Positions 44,008 through 56,789 of a DNA stretch of 64,000 nucleotides are shown one piece after another. The stretch is taken from NCBI GenBank assembly GCA_023150945.1, contig JAKLJX010000029.1, positions 1 through 64,000 of the forward strand, written 5' to 3'. A program made the translations under genes and the position numbers. The notes beneath the pieces are model-generated. The model was given only the letters and a program-made list of their open reading frames with translations, made no database searches and was not told the origin of the DNA. Position 1 is the first letter of the stretch. The number at the start of each line of letters is the position of its first letter. This DNA is from a bacterium. Its GTDB lineage: Bacteria > Zhuqueibacterota > Zhuqueibacteria > Zhuqueibacterales > Zhuqueibacteraceae.

Positions 44008-47000
44008 CCCGAGAAAGAGCTTGACAACCTCTCCCCCTCCCAGCGGGCGTTGCTGGCCATTCGCGAGCTGCGCAGCCGGCTGGATGCCGTGGAACGCGAA
44101 CGCACCGAACCGATCGCGATCATCGGCATCGGCTGCCGTTTTCCCGGCGGCGCCCATGATCCCGAATCGTTTTGGCGGCTGTTGCAGAATGGCGTGGACG
44201 CGATTCGTGAGGTGCCGCCCGAGCGCTGGGATCTCGAAGAGTACTACGATCCCGATCCCGAAGCGCCCGGCAAGATGTACTGCCGTCACGGCTCGTTTCT
44301 TGACGACCTCGATAAGTTCGACGCGCGCTTTTTCGGCATCTCCCCGCGCGAAGCCATGAGCCTCGATCCGCAACAGCGCCTCCTGCTCGAAACCACCTGG
44401 GAGGCGTTCGAGCATGCCGGTCTCGCGCCCGACAAACTCAACGGCAGCGCCACCGGCGTGTTCGTCGGCATCAGCACCAACGACTACGGCCAGATGCACG
44501 CCAAGGCGGGCGCTCCCGAAGAGATCGATTCGCACTCCGCCACCGGCAATGCCTTGAGCATCGCCTCCGGCCGGCTGTCCTATTTCTTCGGCCTGCACGG
44601 CCCCAATCTCGCGGTGGACACGGCGTGCTCCTCTTCGCTGGTGACCGTGCATCTCGCCTGCCAGGCCTTGCGCAATGGTGAATGCCGCCTCGCGGTGGCC
44701 GGCGGCGTGAGCGTGATTCTCGCACCCGAGATCACCATCAATCTCTGCAAGGCGCACATGCTCGCGGTTGACGGACGCTGCAAATCGTTTGACGCGGCCG
44801 CGGACGGCTACGTGCGCGGCGAAGGCTGCGGCATGGTCGTACTCAAGCGGTTGCGCGATGCGGTCGCGGAGGGCGACAACATTCTCGCGGTCATTCGCAG
44901 CTCGGCGGTGAATCAAGACGGCCGCAGCAACGGCTTGACCGCGCCCAACGGCCGCGCGCAAGTGGCGGTGATGCAGCGCGCGCTCGAGCTGGCAGGTGTT
45001 GCGCCCGCGCAAGTCGACTATCTCGAAGCGCACGGCACCGGCACCGCGCTCGGGGATCCCATCGAGATGCGTTCAATCTTGGAAGTGATGGTGCCCGGCC
45101 GCCGTCTCGATCATCCGCTTTATGTCGGTTCAGTCAAGACCAATCTCGGTCATTTGGAGCCGGCGGCCGGCATCGCGGCGTTGATCAAAACCGTGCTCGC
45201 GTTGCAGCATGAAGCGATTCCGCCGCATCTGCATTTCAAGAGTCTGAATCCGCACATCGCGCTGGCGGATGCGCCCATCGTGATTGCCGCGCAGGGCCGG
45301 CCCTGGCCCAGAGCCGAAAAACCGCGCCTGGCCACCGTCAATGCCTTTGGCTTCAGCGGCACGAATGCGCACGTGGTGTTGGAAGAGGCACCGCTGCCGC
45401 AGGATAAACCGGCCGCAGCGCCGCCGCCGCCGGACTTACACGTGTTGACGCTCTCCGCCAAGAACGAGGCGGCGCTGCTCGCGCTGGCGGATCGCTACGC
45501 AGCGCATTGCGCCAACCAACCGGAACAGGCACTGGCGGATCTCTGTCACACCAGCCACGTGGGCCGCGCGCATTTCGAACATCGGCTGGCCGTGGTGGCG
45601 GACTCGCCTTCTGCAGCCGCCGCGCAACTCGCGGCCCTGGCTGCCGGCAAGCCGGCCGGCAGTCTCGTGCAAGGCCGGGCGAAAAGTGCCACCCCGCCGT
45701 CGCTCGCCTTTCTTTTCTCCGGTAACCATGCGTTGCCAATCGGCATTGGCCGGCAGCTCTATGAGAGCCAGCCGGTGTTTCGCGCCGCCCTGGAAAAATG
45801 CGACACCCTGCTGCGACCGCATTTAGACAAGCCGCTGCTTTCGATTTTGTTCAATGAACAGTTATTCGTGAACAGTGATCAGTCCTCAGTGTCCACTGAT
45901 CACTGGCTGTATCAAGCCACCTACGCCCAGCCGGCGCTGTTCGCGCTGGAGTATGCGCTCGCCGAGTTGTGGCGTTCCTGGGGCATCGCGCCGGCGCTGG
46001 TGATTGGTCATAAGACGGGCGAGTATGTGGCTGCCTGCATCGCAGGAGTGTTCAGTCTTGCAGATGGTCTGCAGCTCGCAGTGGCTGCCGGCCGCGTGCG
46101 GCAAGCGCTGCACTCACCGCTAATGGAGCCGCTGCTGGCTTCATTCGAAGCCACGGCGCGCGCGATCGTCTATCACGCGCCGGAAGTGACGTGGATTTCC
46201 ACCCTCACCGGCAAACCATTTGACGGCGCAGAAACTCCCGATGCAGACTACTGGTGCCGCCATCTGCGTGCTGCTGTTCGTTTCGCCGCTTCGCTGCGTT
46301 CCGCCCATGAACTCGGCTGCCGGCACTTTCTCGAACTCGGGCCGCGACCAATATTGACCCGCCTCGGCCGCGCTCTTCTCCCACAGAATGACATTCGCTG
46401 GGTGACTTCATGCGGCAGAGGCCGGAGCGAGCAACGCCACTTGCTGACCGCGCTGGCCACGCTGTACGTCAGCGGCGCGAGCCTTGCCTGGGAAAACCTC
46501 GACCAGCGCGCCGCCCGCCGCCGCGTGACTCTGCCGACTTATGCGTTTCAGCGCGAGCGCTATTGGATCGACCGGCCCACCGTGAAGCGTGAGCAGCCGG
46601 AGAACTGGTTCTATGAAATCGAGTGGCAAAGCCAGCCGTTCGTGCAATCAACCCGGAACGCACCCAGCCCTGCGGGCTGGCTCATTTTTGCCGATCGCAG
46701 TCACGTGGGCGCCGCGCTGGCAAAGCGGCTGCAGGAGCAGGGCCAGCCCTGGACACTCGTTGCACACGGCCCGGGTTTTCGCCGCGTCGATGAACGCAAT
46801 TTCATCATCAATCCGCGGCGTGCCGAAGATTTCGAGCGCGTACTCCCGGCTGCCTGGCCGGCACCAGCAACGGGCACGCTGGCGATTGTGCATTTGTGGA
46901 GTCTCGACGCCCCGCCCACCGATGAGTTCAGTGCCGCGGCGTTCGACTACACCAATGCGCTGACTTGGGGCAGTGTGCTGACACTTACGCAAAAGCTCGC

Positions 47001-50000
47001 GGACCGGGCCGGCGCCGAACAGGCCAAACTCTGGCTCGTCACCCGCGGCGCACAAGCCGTGGAGCTGAATGATCAAACCCTGCGTCTCTCGCCCGCGCCG
47101 TTGTTCGGCATGGCCAGAGCATTGCGGCCGGAGCTGCCCGAGCTGTGGGGCGGCATGATCGATTTGGATTTCGTCGCCTCCGAGCGTGACGCTGCCACCT
47201 TGCTTGCTGCCATCACTCACGCAGACGGCGAAGATGAAGTGGCTTTTCGTCACGGTGTGCGTTATGTGTCGCGTCTCGTGTCTGAAACAGAAGGGGCGGC
47301 ATCCGGCGGTGGCGGGGCGGCCCTCGGCGGCTGGGCGGAGGGTGGAGCTGCTTCTCCGGGAACGATCGTGATCACCGGCGGCCTCGGCAGCCTGGGCTTA
47401 CAGGTGGCGCAATGGCTGGCCGGCCGCGGCGCGAAAAATCTCGTGCTCGTCAGCCGCCGGCCGCCTGCAACCGAGGCGCAGGAGGTCGTCAAGCAGCTCG
47501 AAAGCCGCGGGGTGAAGGTTATGGTTGCCCGCTGCGACGTGGCGGACGAAGTGCAGCTCGCCATGTTGTTCGATGAAATCGATCATGAGCTGCCGCCGCT
47601 GCGCGGCGTCGTGCATGCCGCCGGCGTGCTGGCGGACGGACTGATCCTGCAGCAGGATTGGTCGCGCTTCAGTGAGGTGCTGGCGCCCAAAGTGAAGGGC
47701 GCGTGGAATCTGCACGTGCTCACCGCCGGCATGCCGCTCGATTTCTTTGTGCTGTTTTCCTCCGCGGCCGCGCTGCTGCCGGCTGCCGGGCAGGCGAACT
47801 ACGCCGCTGCCAATGCTTTCATGGATCATCTCGCGCATTATCGCCGCGCCTGCGGTTTGCCGGCATTGTCGATCAACTGGGGGCCGTGGCGTGCCGCCGG
47901 AATGGCGGCTGCAGTTGGAACCCAACATGCGCGCCAGCGCAGCGCCGCCGGCTTGCAATCTCTGACTCCGCAACAAGGCCTGCACGCGCTCGCACGGCTT
48001 TTTTCCCATTCCAACTCTGCGCAGGTGGCGGTATTACGCATGGACTGGCAAAAGCTCGGCCGGCAGTTCGCGCATCGCCTGCCGCCTTTGCTTTCAGAGC
48101 TGGCCGCCCTCCCGCCGGCAGGAACCAGCAGCGAGGGCGTGCCACGCAAACCCATCGAGCAATTCAAGGCGCTGCCGCCGGAACAACGTTCCGGCTTCAT
48201 GGCCGACTATCTGCGCAGCACCATCGGCCGCATCCTGGGCATGGCACCGGCGGAGATCACACCGGAGCGTACGATCTTCGAGCTTGGCCTCGATTCGCTG
48301 ATGGCGATGGAATTGGCGAATTATCTGCAGCGCGACTTCGGCTACAAGCCTTCGGTGCGCGAAGTGCATCGCCGCCCGACCATCGGCGCGATCATCGATT
48401 ATCTCACCCTCACGCTCAACCAGCGCGAGGGCCTGTCATCTGGCAGTACCAACCCGCCGGATCATTCCCTGGCCGGGTTGCTGCGGCCGCAGCGCGCGAT
48501 CTCCTTTCCGCCGGTGACGCAGCGCAATCCCAGCATGATTTTTCTGCTTTCCTGTCCGCGCTCCGGGTCGACTTTGTTTCGTGTCATGCTGGCCGGGCAT
48601 CCGCGCCTGTTTGCGCCGCCCGAGCTGCACTTGTTGCTCTTCGGCACGATGGGCGAATGGCACGCAGCCTTGCGGCTGACCGTGCTCGAAGAGGGATTGC
48701 AGCGCGCCTTCATGGAATTGCAACAGATCAGCGCCGAGGAATCCAAAGCCCTGATTACCGAGCTGGTCGCAAAGAACGTGACGACGCAGCAGGTGTATGC
48801 CATGCTGCAGGAGTTGGCCCACCCGCGCATCCTGGTGGATAAATCACCGACGTATGTGGCGGACTTCGAAGCGCTGCGCCGCGCCGAAGAGATGTTCGAG
48901 CAGCCGCGCTATCTTTTCCTCCATCGCCATCCCTATGCCGTGATCGAGTCCTACCTGCGCAACGAGATGGGCAACCTCTCGATCGAACTCGGCGGCGACC
49001 GCCAGTTGCACGCCGAGCTGGTCTGGGCAAACGGCAACAGCAATGCGCTCGAGCTCGGTGAGCTGGCCGGCCCCGGGCGGTTTCAGTTCGTGCGCTATGA
49101 AGAGATGGTCGCGGAGCCGGAGCGCATCACTGCCGGCATTTGTGAATTTCTTGGGTTGGAATACAGCGCGGCGTTGGTCAATCCCTACGCCGGCAACCGC
49201 ATGACCGACGGCTTGAGCGGCCAGGCGCTGGCGATCGGAGATCCCAATTTCAGCAAGCGCAGCAAAATCGACAAGGAACTGGGCGAGGCCTGGCGTCAAG
49301 TCCGGCTCGAGCGCCGCTTGTGCAGTTTTGCGCGCCGGGTGGCGAAGGAACTGCAGTATGAGTTGCCGGAAAACTTCGTCCCCGTGGAAACTGCGCCGGA
49401 GGTGGCGCCTCCGGAGGAACCGCCGCTGCAGCCGGTGCCGCGCACGGAGGCGATGCCGCTCTCCTTTGCGCAACAACGGCTGTGGTTTCTCGAACAGTTC
49501 GAACCCGGCAACCCGATGTACAACATTCCGCTCACCCTGCGCTTGCGCGGTGCATTGCAGATGGACGCGCTGGAAAGCGCCTTGCAGGAGATCGTGCGCC
49601 GTCATGAAAGCTTGCGCACGACCTTTACCGCCGTTGCCGGCGAGCCGGTGCAGCACATCGCAGCCAGCCGGCAGATTCCGCTGGTGATCACCGATTTACA
49701 AGCGCTCCCAGAGGCGCAGCGCGAAGCCGAAGCCCAACGCCTCGGCCGGGAGAGGGTACGCGCGCCCTTCGACTTCGTCCACGGCCCGCTGATCCGCTGC
49801 GAGCTTTTCCGCCTGCGGCCGGATGAGCATCTGCTGCTCATGCCGATGCATCATATCATCAGCGACGGCTGGTCGCTCGGCATCATCACGCGGGAACTGG
49901 GCGCGCTCTACAGCGCCTTCGTGCAAGGCCGGCCCTCGCCGTTGCCGGAGTTGGAGCTGCATTACGTCGACTACGCCGTTTGGCAGCGCAACTGGCTGCA

Positions 50001-52656
50001 GGGTGAAACGCTGGCGCAGCAAATCGCCTATTGGCGCGGCGCGCTCGGCGACAACCCCGCGCCGTTGCAGCTTCCCACTGACCGGCCGCGCCCTGCGGTG
50101 CTGACCCCGAATGGCGATCGCGTGTGTTTCTCCTGGCCGCGCGAGTTGGCGGAACAAGCCCGCCAATTGAGCCGCACGCATCAGGTGACGCCGTTCATGA
50201 CTCTGCTCGCCGCTTTCAAAGTGCTGTTGCAGCGCTACAGCGGCGCGCCGGACATCATCGTCGGCTCGCCCATCGCCAACCGCAATCATCCCGGCATTGC
50301 GAACATCATCGGCTTTTTCGTGAACACGCTGGTGCTGCGCACCAACCTCGACGGCGATCCCACCTTCGCCGAAGTCCTGCAGCGGGTGCGGGAAGTCACG
50401 CTGAACGCTTACAACAACCAGGATGTGCCGTTCGAGAAGTTGGTCGAGGCCCTGCACGTCGAACGCGATCCCAGCCGCAGCCCGCTTTTTCAAGTGATGT
50501 TCGTTCTGCAGAACTTGGATCTCGAGCTGCCGGAAATGGCGGGTCTGAGCGTGAGCTCGGCGGATATCGACAGCGCGACCGCCAAGTTCGATCTGCGCTT
50601 CTCGCTGTTCGATCGTGCCGACGGCCTGAGCGGCGATTTGGAGTTCAACACCGATTTGTTCGAAGCCGCGACCATCGCACGCCTGCTGGCGCATTATCGC
50701 AACGTGCTCGAGGCCGTGGTGCGCAATCCCGGCCTGCGGCTCAGCGAAGTACCGTTGCTCGCGGAGGAGGAGCGGCGCAGAATGCTGGTCGAGTGGAACA
50801 ACACCGCCGCCGCCTTTCCGCACCAGCATTGCATCCACCACTGGTTCGAAGCGCAGGTGGAAAAAACACCCGAGGCCGCTGCCGTGACCTTCGGTGCACA
50901 GACGCTTTCGTATGCCGAGTTGAATCGCCGCGCCAACCGCGTCGCACACCATCTGCAAAGCTTGGGTGTCGGTCCGGAGGTGCTGGTCGGGATTTATGTT
51001 GAACGCTCACTGGAGATGGTGATCGGCCTGCTCGGGATTCTCAAGGCCGGCGGCGCCTATGTGCCGCTCGATCCCAATTTTCCCACCGAACGCCTGGCGA
51101 TGATGCTGGAAGACTCGGCCGCGCCGGTGTTGCTCACGCAGGAAAAGCTGCTCGCCACTCTGCCGCCGCATCAGGCCCAGGTCGTGTGCCTGGAATCCTT
51201 GTTCAAAGAAAACGGCCGGCACAACGGCGCCAGTGCTGCGGCCAGAGCGGACAACCCCGTGTCGCACGTCGGCCCGCCTCATCTCGCCTACGTGCTGTTC
51301 ACGTCCGGCTCCACCGGCCGACCCAAAGGCGTGCAGATCGAGCATCGCAGCGTGGTGAATTTCCTCAGCAGCATGGCGAAGGAACCGGGCTTCACCAGCG
51401 ACGACGTGTTGCTGGCCGTGACCACGCTGTCCTTCGACATCGCCGGTCTCGAGCTGTATCTGCCGTTGGTGCAGGGCGGCCGCCTCGTGCTCGCCGACGC
51501 GGAGACCGCCGCGGACGGCGCGGCACTGTTGCGCTTGCTGCACGAATCGCAGGCAACGGTTATGCAGGCCACGCCGGCAACCTGGCGCCTGCTGCTTGCC
51601 GCCGGCTGGAACGAGACACCGAATTTGAAGATTCTTTGCGGCGGGGAAGCGCTGCCGGCCGAGCTTGCCCAAGACCTGCTGGCGCGCTGCGCCTCGTTGT
51701 GGAACATGTACGGCCCGACCGAGACCACGATTTGGTCTTCGCTGCTCGCAGTCGAAGCGGCAAAGGGTATCGTGCCGATTGGCCGGCCGATCGCAAACAC
51801 TGACATGTATATCGTCGACGCGCATCTGAATCCCGTGCCGCTCGGCGTGCCCGGCGAGTTGTTGATCGGCGGCGCGGGACTCTCGCGCGGCTATCTCAAG
51901 CGGCCGGAGCTGACCGCGGAGAAGTTCATTCCGCATCCCTTCAGCGCCGCGCAGGATGCGCGCGTTTACCGCACCGGCGATTTGTGCCGCTCTCGTCCCG
52001 ACGGCGTGATCGAATTCCTCGGCCGTTTCGATCATCAGGTGAAGGTACGCGGCTTTCGCATCGAGTTGGGTGATATTGAAACCGCGCTGGCGCAGCATGC
52101 CGCGGTGCAGGCAGTGGTGGTCATGGCGCGCGCGGATGCTTCCGGGGAAAACCGGTTGGTGGCATATTTGATCGCCGCGGGCGACGCGCCGGCGGTGAGC
52201 GAGCTGCGTTCGTTCCTGCAAGAGCGGCTGCCGGAATACATGATTCCCTCGGCCTTCGTGTTGCTGGAGAGCTTTCCGCTGACGCCCAACGGCAAGGTCG
52301 ATCGGCGCGCGCTGCCGGAGCCGGAGAGGCGGCGCAGCGAAGCCGCGGCTGCGTTCGTGGCGCCGCGCACCGAGGTCGAAGCGCAAGTCGCCGCGATTTG
52401 GCGGGAAGTGCTGCGCCTGGAGCAAATCGGCGTGCATGACGGCTTCTTCGAACTCGGCGGCCATTCGCTGCTCGCCACGCAGGTGGTCTCGCGCATTCAG
52501 AATGCGATGCAGATCAATTTGCCCGTGCGCACGCTGTTCGAGGCCAAAACCGTGGCAGAATTGGCCGATCGGATCGAGACGATCCGCTGGGCGAGCCGGC
52601 GTGAAAGTGAATCTCAGGAGGAGTTGTTGGGGGAGCGGGAAGAGATCGAAATTTGA
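44005..52656 (+). CDS. hybrid PKS-NRPS: KS-AT(inactive)-KR-ACP-sulfotransferase-C-A(Gly)-PCP
   Basis: About 2883 residues. KS from 35 with Cys 208 and both histidine motifs intact. The AT is dead: GQG has become GNH, GHSxGE has become GHKTGE (Lys 670), and about 70 residues carrying the small subdomain and HAFH are missing at about 702. KR from 1120 has Tyr 1266 (NYAAAN); ACP Ser 1431 (GLDSLM). A sulfotransferase spans about 1507-1790, with the PAPS loop CPRSGSTLF at 1517, PPELHLLLF, LVDKSPTYV and RHPYAVIES near 1641. It resembles the CurM-type domains that sulfonate a beta-hydroxyl on an ACP. Then come C from 1817 (HHIISDGWS at 1949), A about 2290-2775 with code D-I-L-Q-L-G-M-I-W-K, the glycine code, and PCP Ser 2821 (GGHSLLA). 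The end, EELLGEREEIEI, is an acidic tail suited to the TubC-type domain of the next protein. It is convergent with a toxin remnant only 5 bp away. Confidence 0.95.
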   Translation: MPEKELDNLSPSQRALLAIRELRSRLDAVERERTEPIAIIGIGCRFPGGAHDPESFWRLLQNGVDAIREVPPERWDLEEYYDPDPEAPGKMYCRHGSFLDDLDKFDARFFGISPREAMSLDPQQRLLLETTWEAFEHAGLAPDKLNGSATGVFVGISTNDYGQMHAKAGAPEEIDSHSATGNALSIASGRLSYFFGLHGPNLAVDTACSSSLVTVHLACQALRNGECRLAVAGGVSVILAPEITINLCKAHMLAVDGRCKSFDAAADGYVRGEGCGMVVLKRLRDAVAEGDNILAVIRSSAVNQDGRSNGLTAPNGRAQVAVMQRALELAGVAPAQVDYLEAHGTGTALGDPIEMRSILEVMVPGRRLDHPLYVGSVKTNLGHLEPAAGIAALIKTVLALQHEAIPPHLHFKSLNPHIALADAPIVIAAQGRPWPRAEKPRLATVNAFGFSGTNAHVVLEEAPLPQDKPAAAPPPPDLHVLTLSAKNEAALLALADRYAAHCANQPEQALADLCHTSHVGRAHFEHRLAVVADSPSAAAAQLAALAAGKPAGSLVQGRAKSATPPSLAFLFSGNHALPIGIGRQLYESQPVFRAALEKCDTLLRPHLDKPLLSILFNEQLFVNSDQSSVSTDHWLYQATYAQPALFALEYALAELWRSWGIAPALVIGHKTGEYVAACIAGVFSLADGLQLAVAAGRVRQALHSPLMEPLLASFEATARAIVYHAPEVTWISTLTGKPFDGAETPDADYWCRHLRAAVRFAASLRSAHELGCRHFLELGPRPILTRLGRALLPQNDIRWVTSCGRGRSEQRHLLTALATLYVSGASLAWENLDQRAARRRVTLPTYAFQRERYWIDRPTVKREQPENWFYEIEWQSQPFVQSTRNAPSPAGWLIFADRSHVGAALAKRLQEQGQPWTLVAHGPGFRRVDERNFIINPRRAEDFERVLPAAWPAPATGTLAIVHLWSLDAPPTDEFSAAAFDYTNALTWGSVLTLTQKLADRAGAEQAKLWLVTRGAQAVELNDQTLRLSPAPLFGMARALRPELPELWGGMIDLDFVASERDAATLLAAITHADGEDEVAFRHGVRYVSRLVSETEGAASGGGGAALGGWAEGGAASPGTIVITGGLGSLGLQVAQWLAGRGAKNLVLVSRRPPATEAQEVVKQLESRGVKVMVARCDVADEVQLAMLFDEIDHELPPLRGVVHAAGVLADGLILQQDWSRFSEVLAPKVKGAWNLHVLTAGMPLDFFVLFSSAAALLPAAGQANYAAANAFMDHLAHYRRACGLPALSINWGPWRAAGMAAAVGTQHARQRSAAGLQSLTPQQGLHALARLFSHSNSAQVAVLRMDWQKLGRQFAHRLPPLLSELAALPPAGTSSEGVPRKPIEQFKALPPEQRSGFMADYLRSTIGRILGMAPAEITPERTIFELGLDSLMAMELANYLQRDFGYKPSVREVHRRPTIGAIIDYLTLTLNQREGLSSGSTNPPDHSLAGLLRPQRAISFPPVTQRNPSMIFLLSCPRSGSTLFRVMLAGHPRLFAPPELHLLLFGTMGEWHAALRLTVLEEGLQRAFMELQQISAEESKALITELVAKNVTTQQVYAMLQELAHPRILVDKSPTYVADFEALRRAEEMFEQPRYLFLHRHPYAVIESYLRNEMGNLSIELGGDRQLHAELVWANGNSNALELGELAGPGRFQFVRYEEMVAEPERITAGICEFLGLEYSAALVNPYAGNRMTDGLSGQALAIGDPNFSKRSKIDKELGEAWRQVRLERRLCSFARRVAKELQYELPENFVPVETAPEVAPPEEPPLQPVPRTEAMPLSFAQQRLWFLEQFEPGNPMYNIPLTLRLRGALQMDALESALQEIVRRHESLRTTFTAVAGEPVQHIAASRQIPLVITDLQALPEAQREAEAQRLGRERVRAPFDFVHGPLIRCELFRLRPDEHLLLMPMHHIISDGWSLGIITRELGALYSAFVQGRPSPLPELELHYVDYAVWQRNWLQGETLAQQIAYWRGALGDNPAPLQLPTDRPRPAVLTPNGDRVCFSWPRELAEQARQLSRTHQVTPFMTLLAAFKVLLQRYSGAPDIIVGSPIANRNHPGIANIIGFFVNTLVLRTNLDGDPTFAEVLQRVREVTLNAYNNQDVPFEKLVEALHVERDPSRSPLFQVMFVLQNLDLELPEMAGLSVSSADIDSATAKFDLRFSLFDRADGLSGDLEFNTDLFEAATIARLLAHYRNVLEAVVRNPGLRLSEVPLLAEEERRRMLVEWNNTAAAFPHQHCIHHWFEAQVEKTPEAAAVTFGAQTLSYAELNRRANRVAHHLQSLGVGPEVLVGIYVERSLEMVIGLLGILKAGGAYVPLDPNFPTERLAMMLEDSAAPVLLTQEKLLATLPPHQAQVVCLESLFKENGRHNGASAAARADNPVSHVGPPHLAYVLFTSGSTGRPKGVQIEHRSVVNFLSSMAKEPGFTSDDVLLAVTTLSFDIAGLELYLPLVQGGRLVLADAETAADGAALLRLLHESQATVMQATPATWRLLLAAGWNETPNLKILCGGEALPAELAQDLLARCASLWNMYGPTETTIWSSLLAVEAAKGIVPIGRPIANTDMYIVDAHLNPVPLGVPGELLIGGAGLSRGYLKRPELTAEKFIPHPFSAAQDARVYRTGDLCRSRPDGVIEFLGRFDHQVKVRGFRIELGDIETALAQHAAVQAVVVMARADASGENRLVAYLIAAGDAPAVSELRSFLQERLPEYMIPSAFVLLESFPLTPNGKVDRRALPEPERRRSEAAAAFVAPRTEVEAQVAAIWREVLRLEQIGVHDGFFELGGHSLLATQVVSRIQNAMQINLPVRTLFEAKTVAELADRIETIRWASRRESESQEELLGEREEIEI
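45850..45906 (+). repeat. AT-domain insert of CAGTGATCAGT type, module 7
   Basis: Shortest insert (AACAGTGATCAGTCCTCAGTG then CACTGATCACTGG). It encodes NSDQSSVSTDH within the degenerate AT, so the insert predates or accompanied the decay of this domain. Confidence 0.8.
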
Positions 52657-52661
52657 CCGGG

Positions 52662-52931
52662 TCAAAGGCGGGAAACGATTGCTTCATAGTGCGCGTGCGA
52701 ACCGATCCAAAACCATGTGATTGTATTTCTCTGTCGCAATCCCGGGGCTCGCCATCCGATCGCGATAATAACCGGCTAGCTCGGTTTCGTGCGATGGACC
52801 TTTTTGAAAGCGAGGCTTTGATGAGACGGACTTGCTGCTCAAAGTCTGTAGCTTTTTCGCGCCTGTCGTTGGATTCGGGGTGGGAGTTTGCGAAAGCACT
52901 TGATGAAATCGAAGGTCAGGATCGATTTCAT
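52662..52931 (-). pseudogene. RelE/HigB-like toxin remnant with two in-frame stops
   Basis: Read on the minus strand from an ATG at 52931 that overlaps the antitoxin stop (ATGA), one frame gives MKSILTFDFIKCFRKLPPRI then QRQARKSYRL, a TGA, then SPSHQSLAFKKVHRTKPS, a TAG, and finally ITWFWIGSHAHYEAIVSRL to a TGA at 52662. The ARKSYRL...NPSHPSL-like...FKKVH...WFWIGSHA.YE pattern is that of small RelE/ParE-superfamily toxins. The two stops (TGA near 52839-52841 and TAG downstream) interrupt an otherwise collinear 90-codon frame, so this looks like an inactivated toxin. Position and overlap with the antitoxin fit a type II toxin-antitoxin operon in the less common antitoxin-first order. Confidence 0.8.
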
Positions 52932-53146
52932 GGCTCATCAAACACCATTTTCTTGATCCGGCCGGCCGTGCGGTCTGCGGCAACTTTGTTCGCCAGTTTG
53001 CTGAGTGCTTCTTGAGATGCTTCAAGTGTTCGATCCCATTTCAGCTCGGCTTCGATATCGTCGAGCAGTTGTTGCGCGAGCTGTTCCTGCAGTGCCTCGG
53101 GCAGCACCCCGGCTTTGCTGAAGGCTTGGGAAAGCAGAGGAGTCAT
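52928..53146 (-). CDS. small antitoxin-like protein (partner of the broken toxin)
   Basis: 72 residues starting MTPLLSQAFSKAGVLPEALQ and ending AGRIKKMVFDEP. The LPEALQEQLAQQLLDDIEAE segment and the C-terminal F-D-E end are typical of short antitoxins that precede RelE-like toxins. The start at 53146 was chosen over an upstream in-frame ATG at 53209 because it has a strong AGGAGG ribosome-binding site. The reading frame is intact while the toxin frame is broken. It lies in the gap between the hybrid PKS-NRPS and the next NRPS, on the opposite strand. It may survive as an orphan antitoxin, or simply have not yet decayed. Confidence 0.75.
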   Translation of the reverse strand: MTPLLSQAFSKAGVLPEALQEQLAQQLLDDIEAELKWDRTLEASQEALSKLANKVAADRTAGRIKKMVFDEP

Positions 53147-53153
53147 ATGGTTA

Positions 53154-53160
53154 TCCTCCT
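53154..53160 (-). promoter_or_regulatory. strong ribosome-binding site of the antitoxin gene
   Basis: On the minus strand AGGAGGA precedes the ATG at 53146 with spacing of about seven bases. This decides the start codon. Confidence 0.75.
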
Positions 53161-53300
53161 TGGTCAAGCGACATGTGTCATTGTCCAATCCACCCTCTCG
53201 CCGGTTCACGGTTGCACTGTGATGGGCAACGGTCCGGCTGGCATCAATACACTGCCAGAGTAAATCTTCATGGCATTATTTGCAACTCAAGATTAATCGC

Positions 53301-56774
<3,474 letters not shown>

Positions 56775-56789
56775 GTCGCTGAGAGCAGA

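Noticed and set aside
44005-48310. Whole line being a trans-AT PKS because module 7 lacks a working AT
   Set aside because: The other six modules carry complete ATs with GHSVGE and HAFH, and domain order follows cis-AT lines. The module 7 AT is a decayed copy rather than absent by design.
52684-53025. 113-codon minus-strand frame overlapping the toxin remnant
   Set aside because: It is in a different frame from the collinear RelE-like similarity, and its start lies inside the antitoxin gene. It is a by-product of the broken toxin's sequence.
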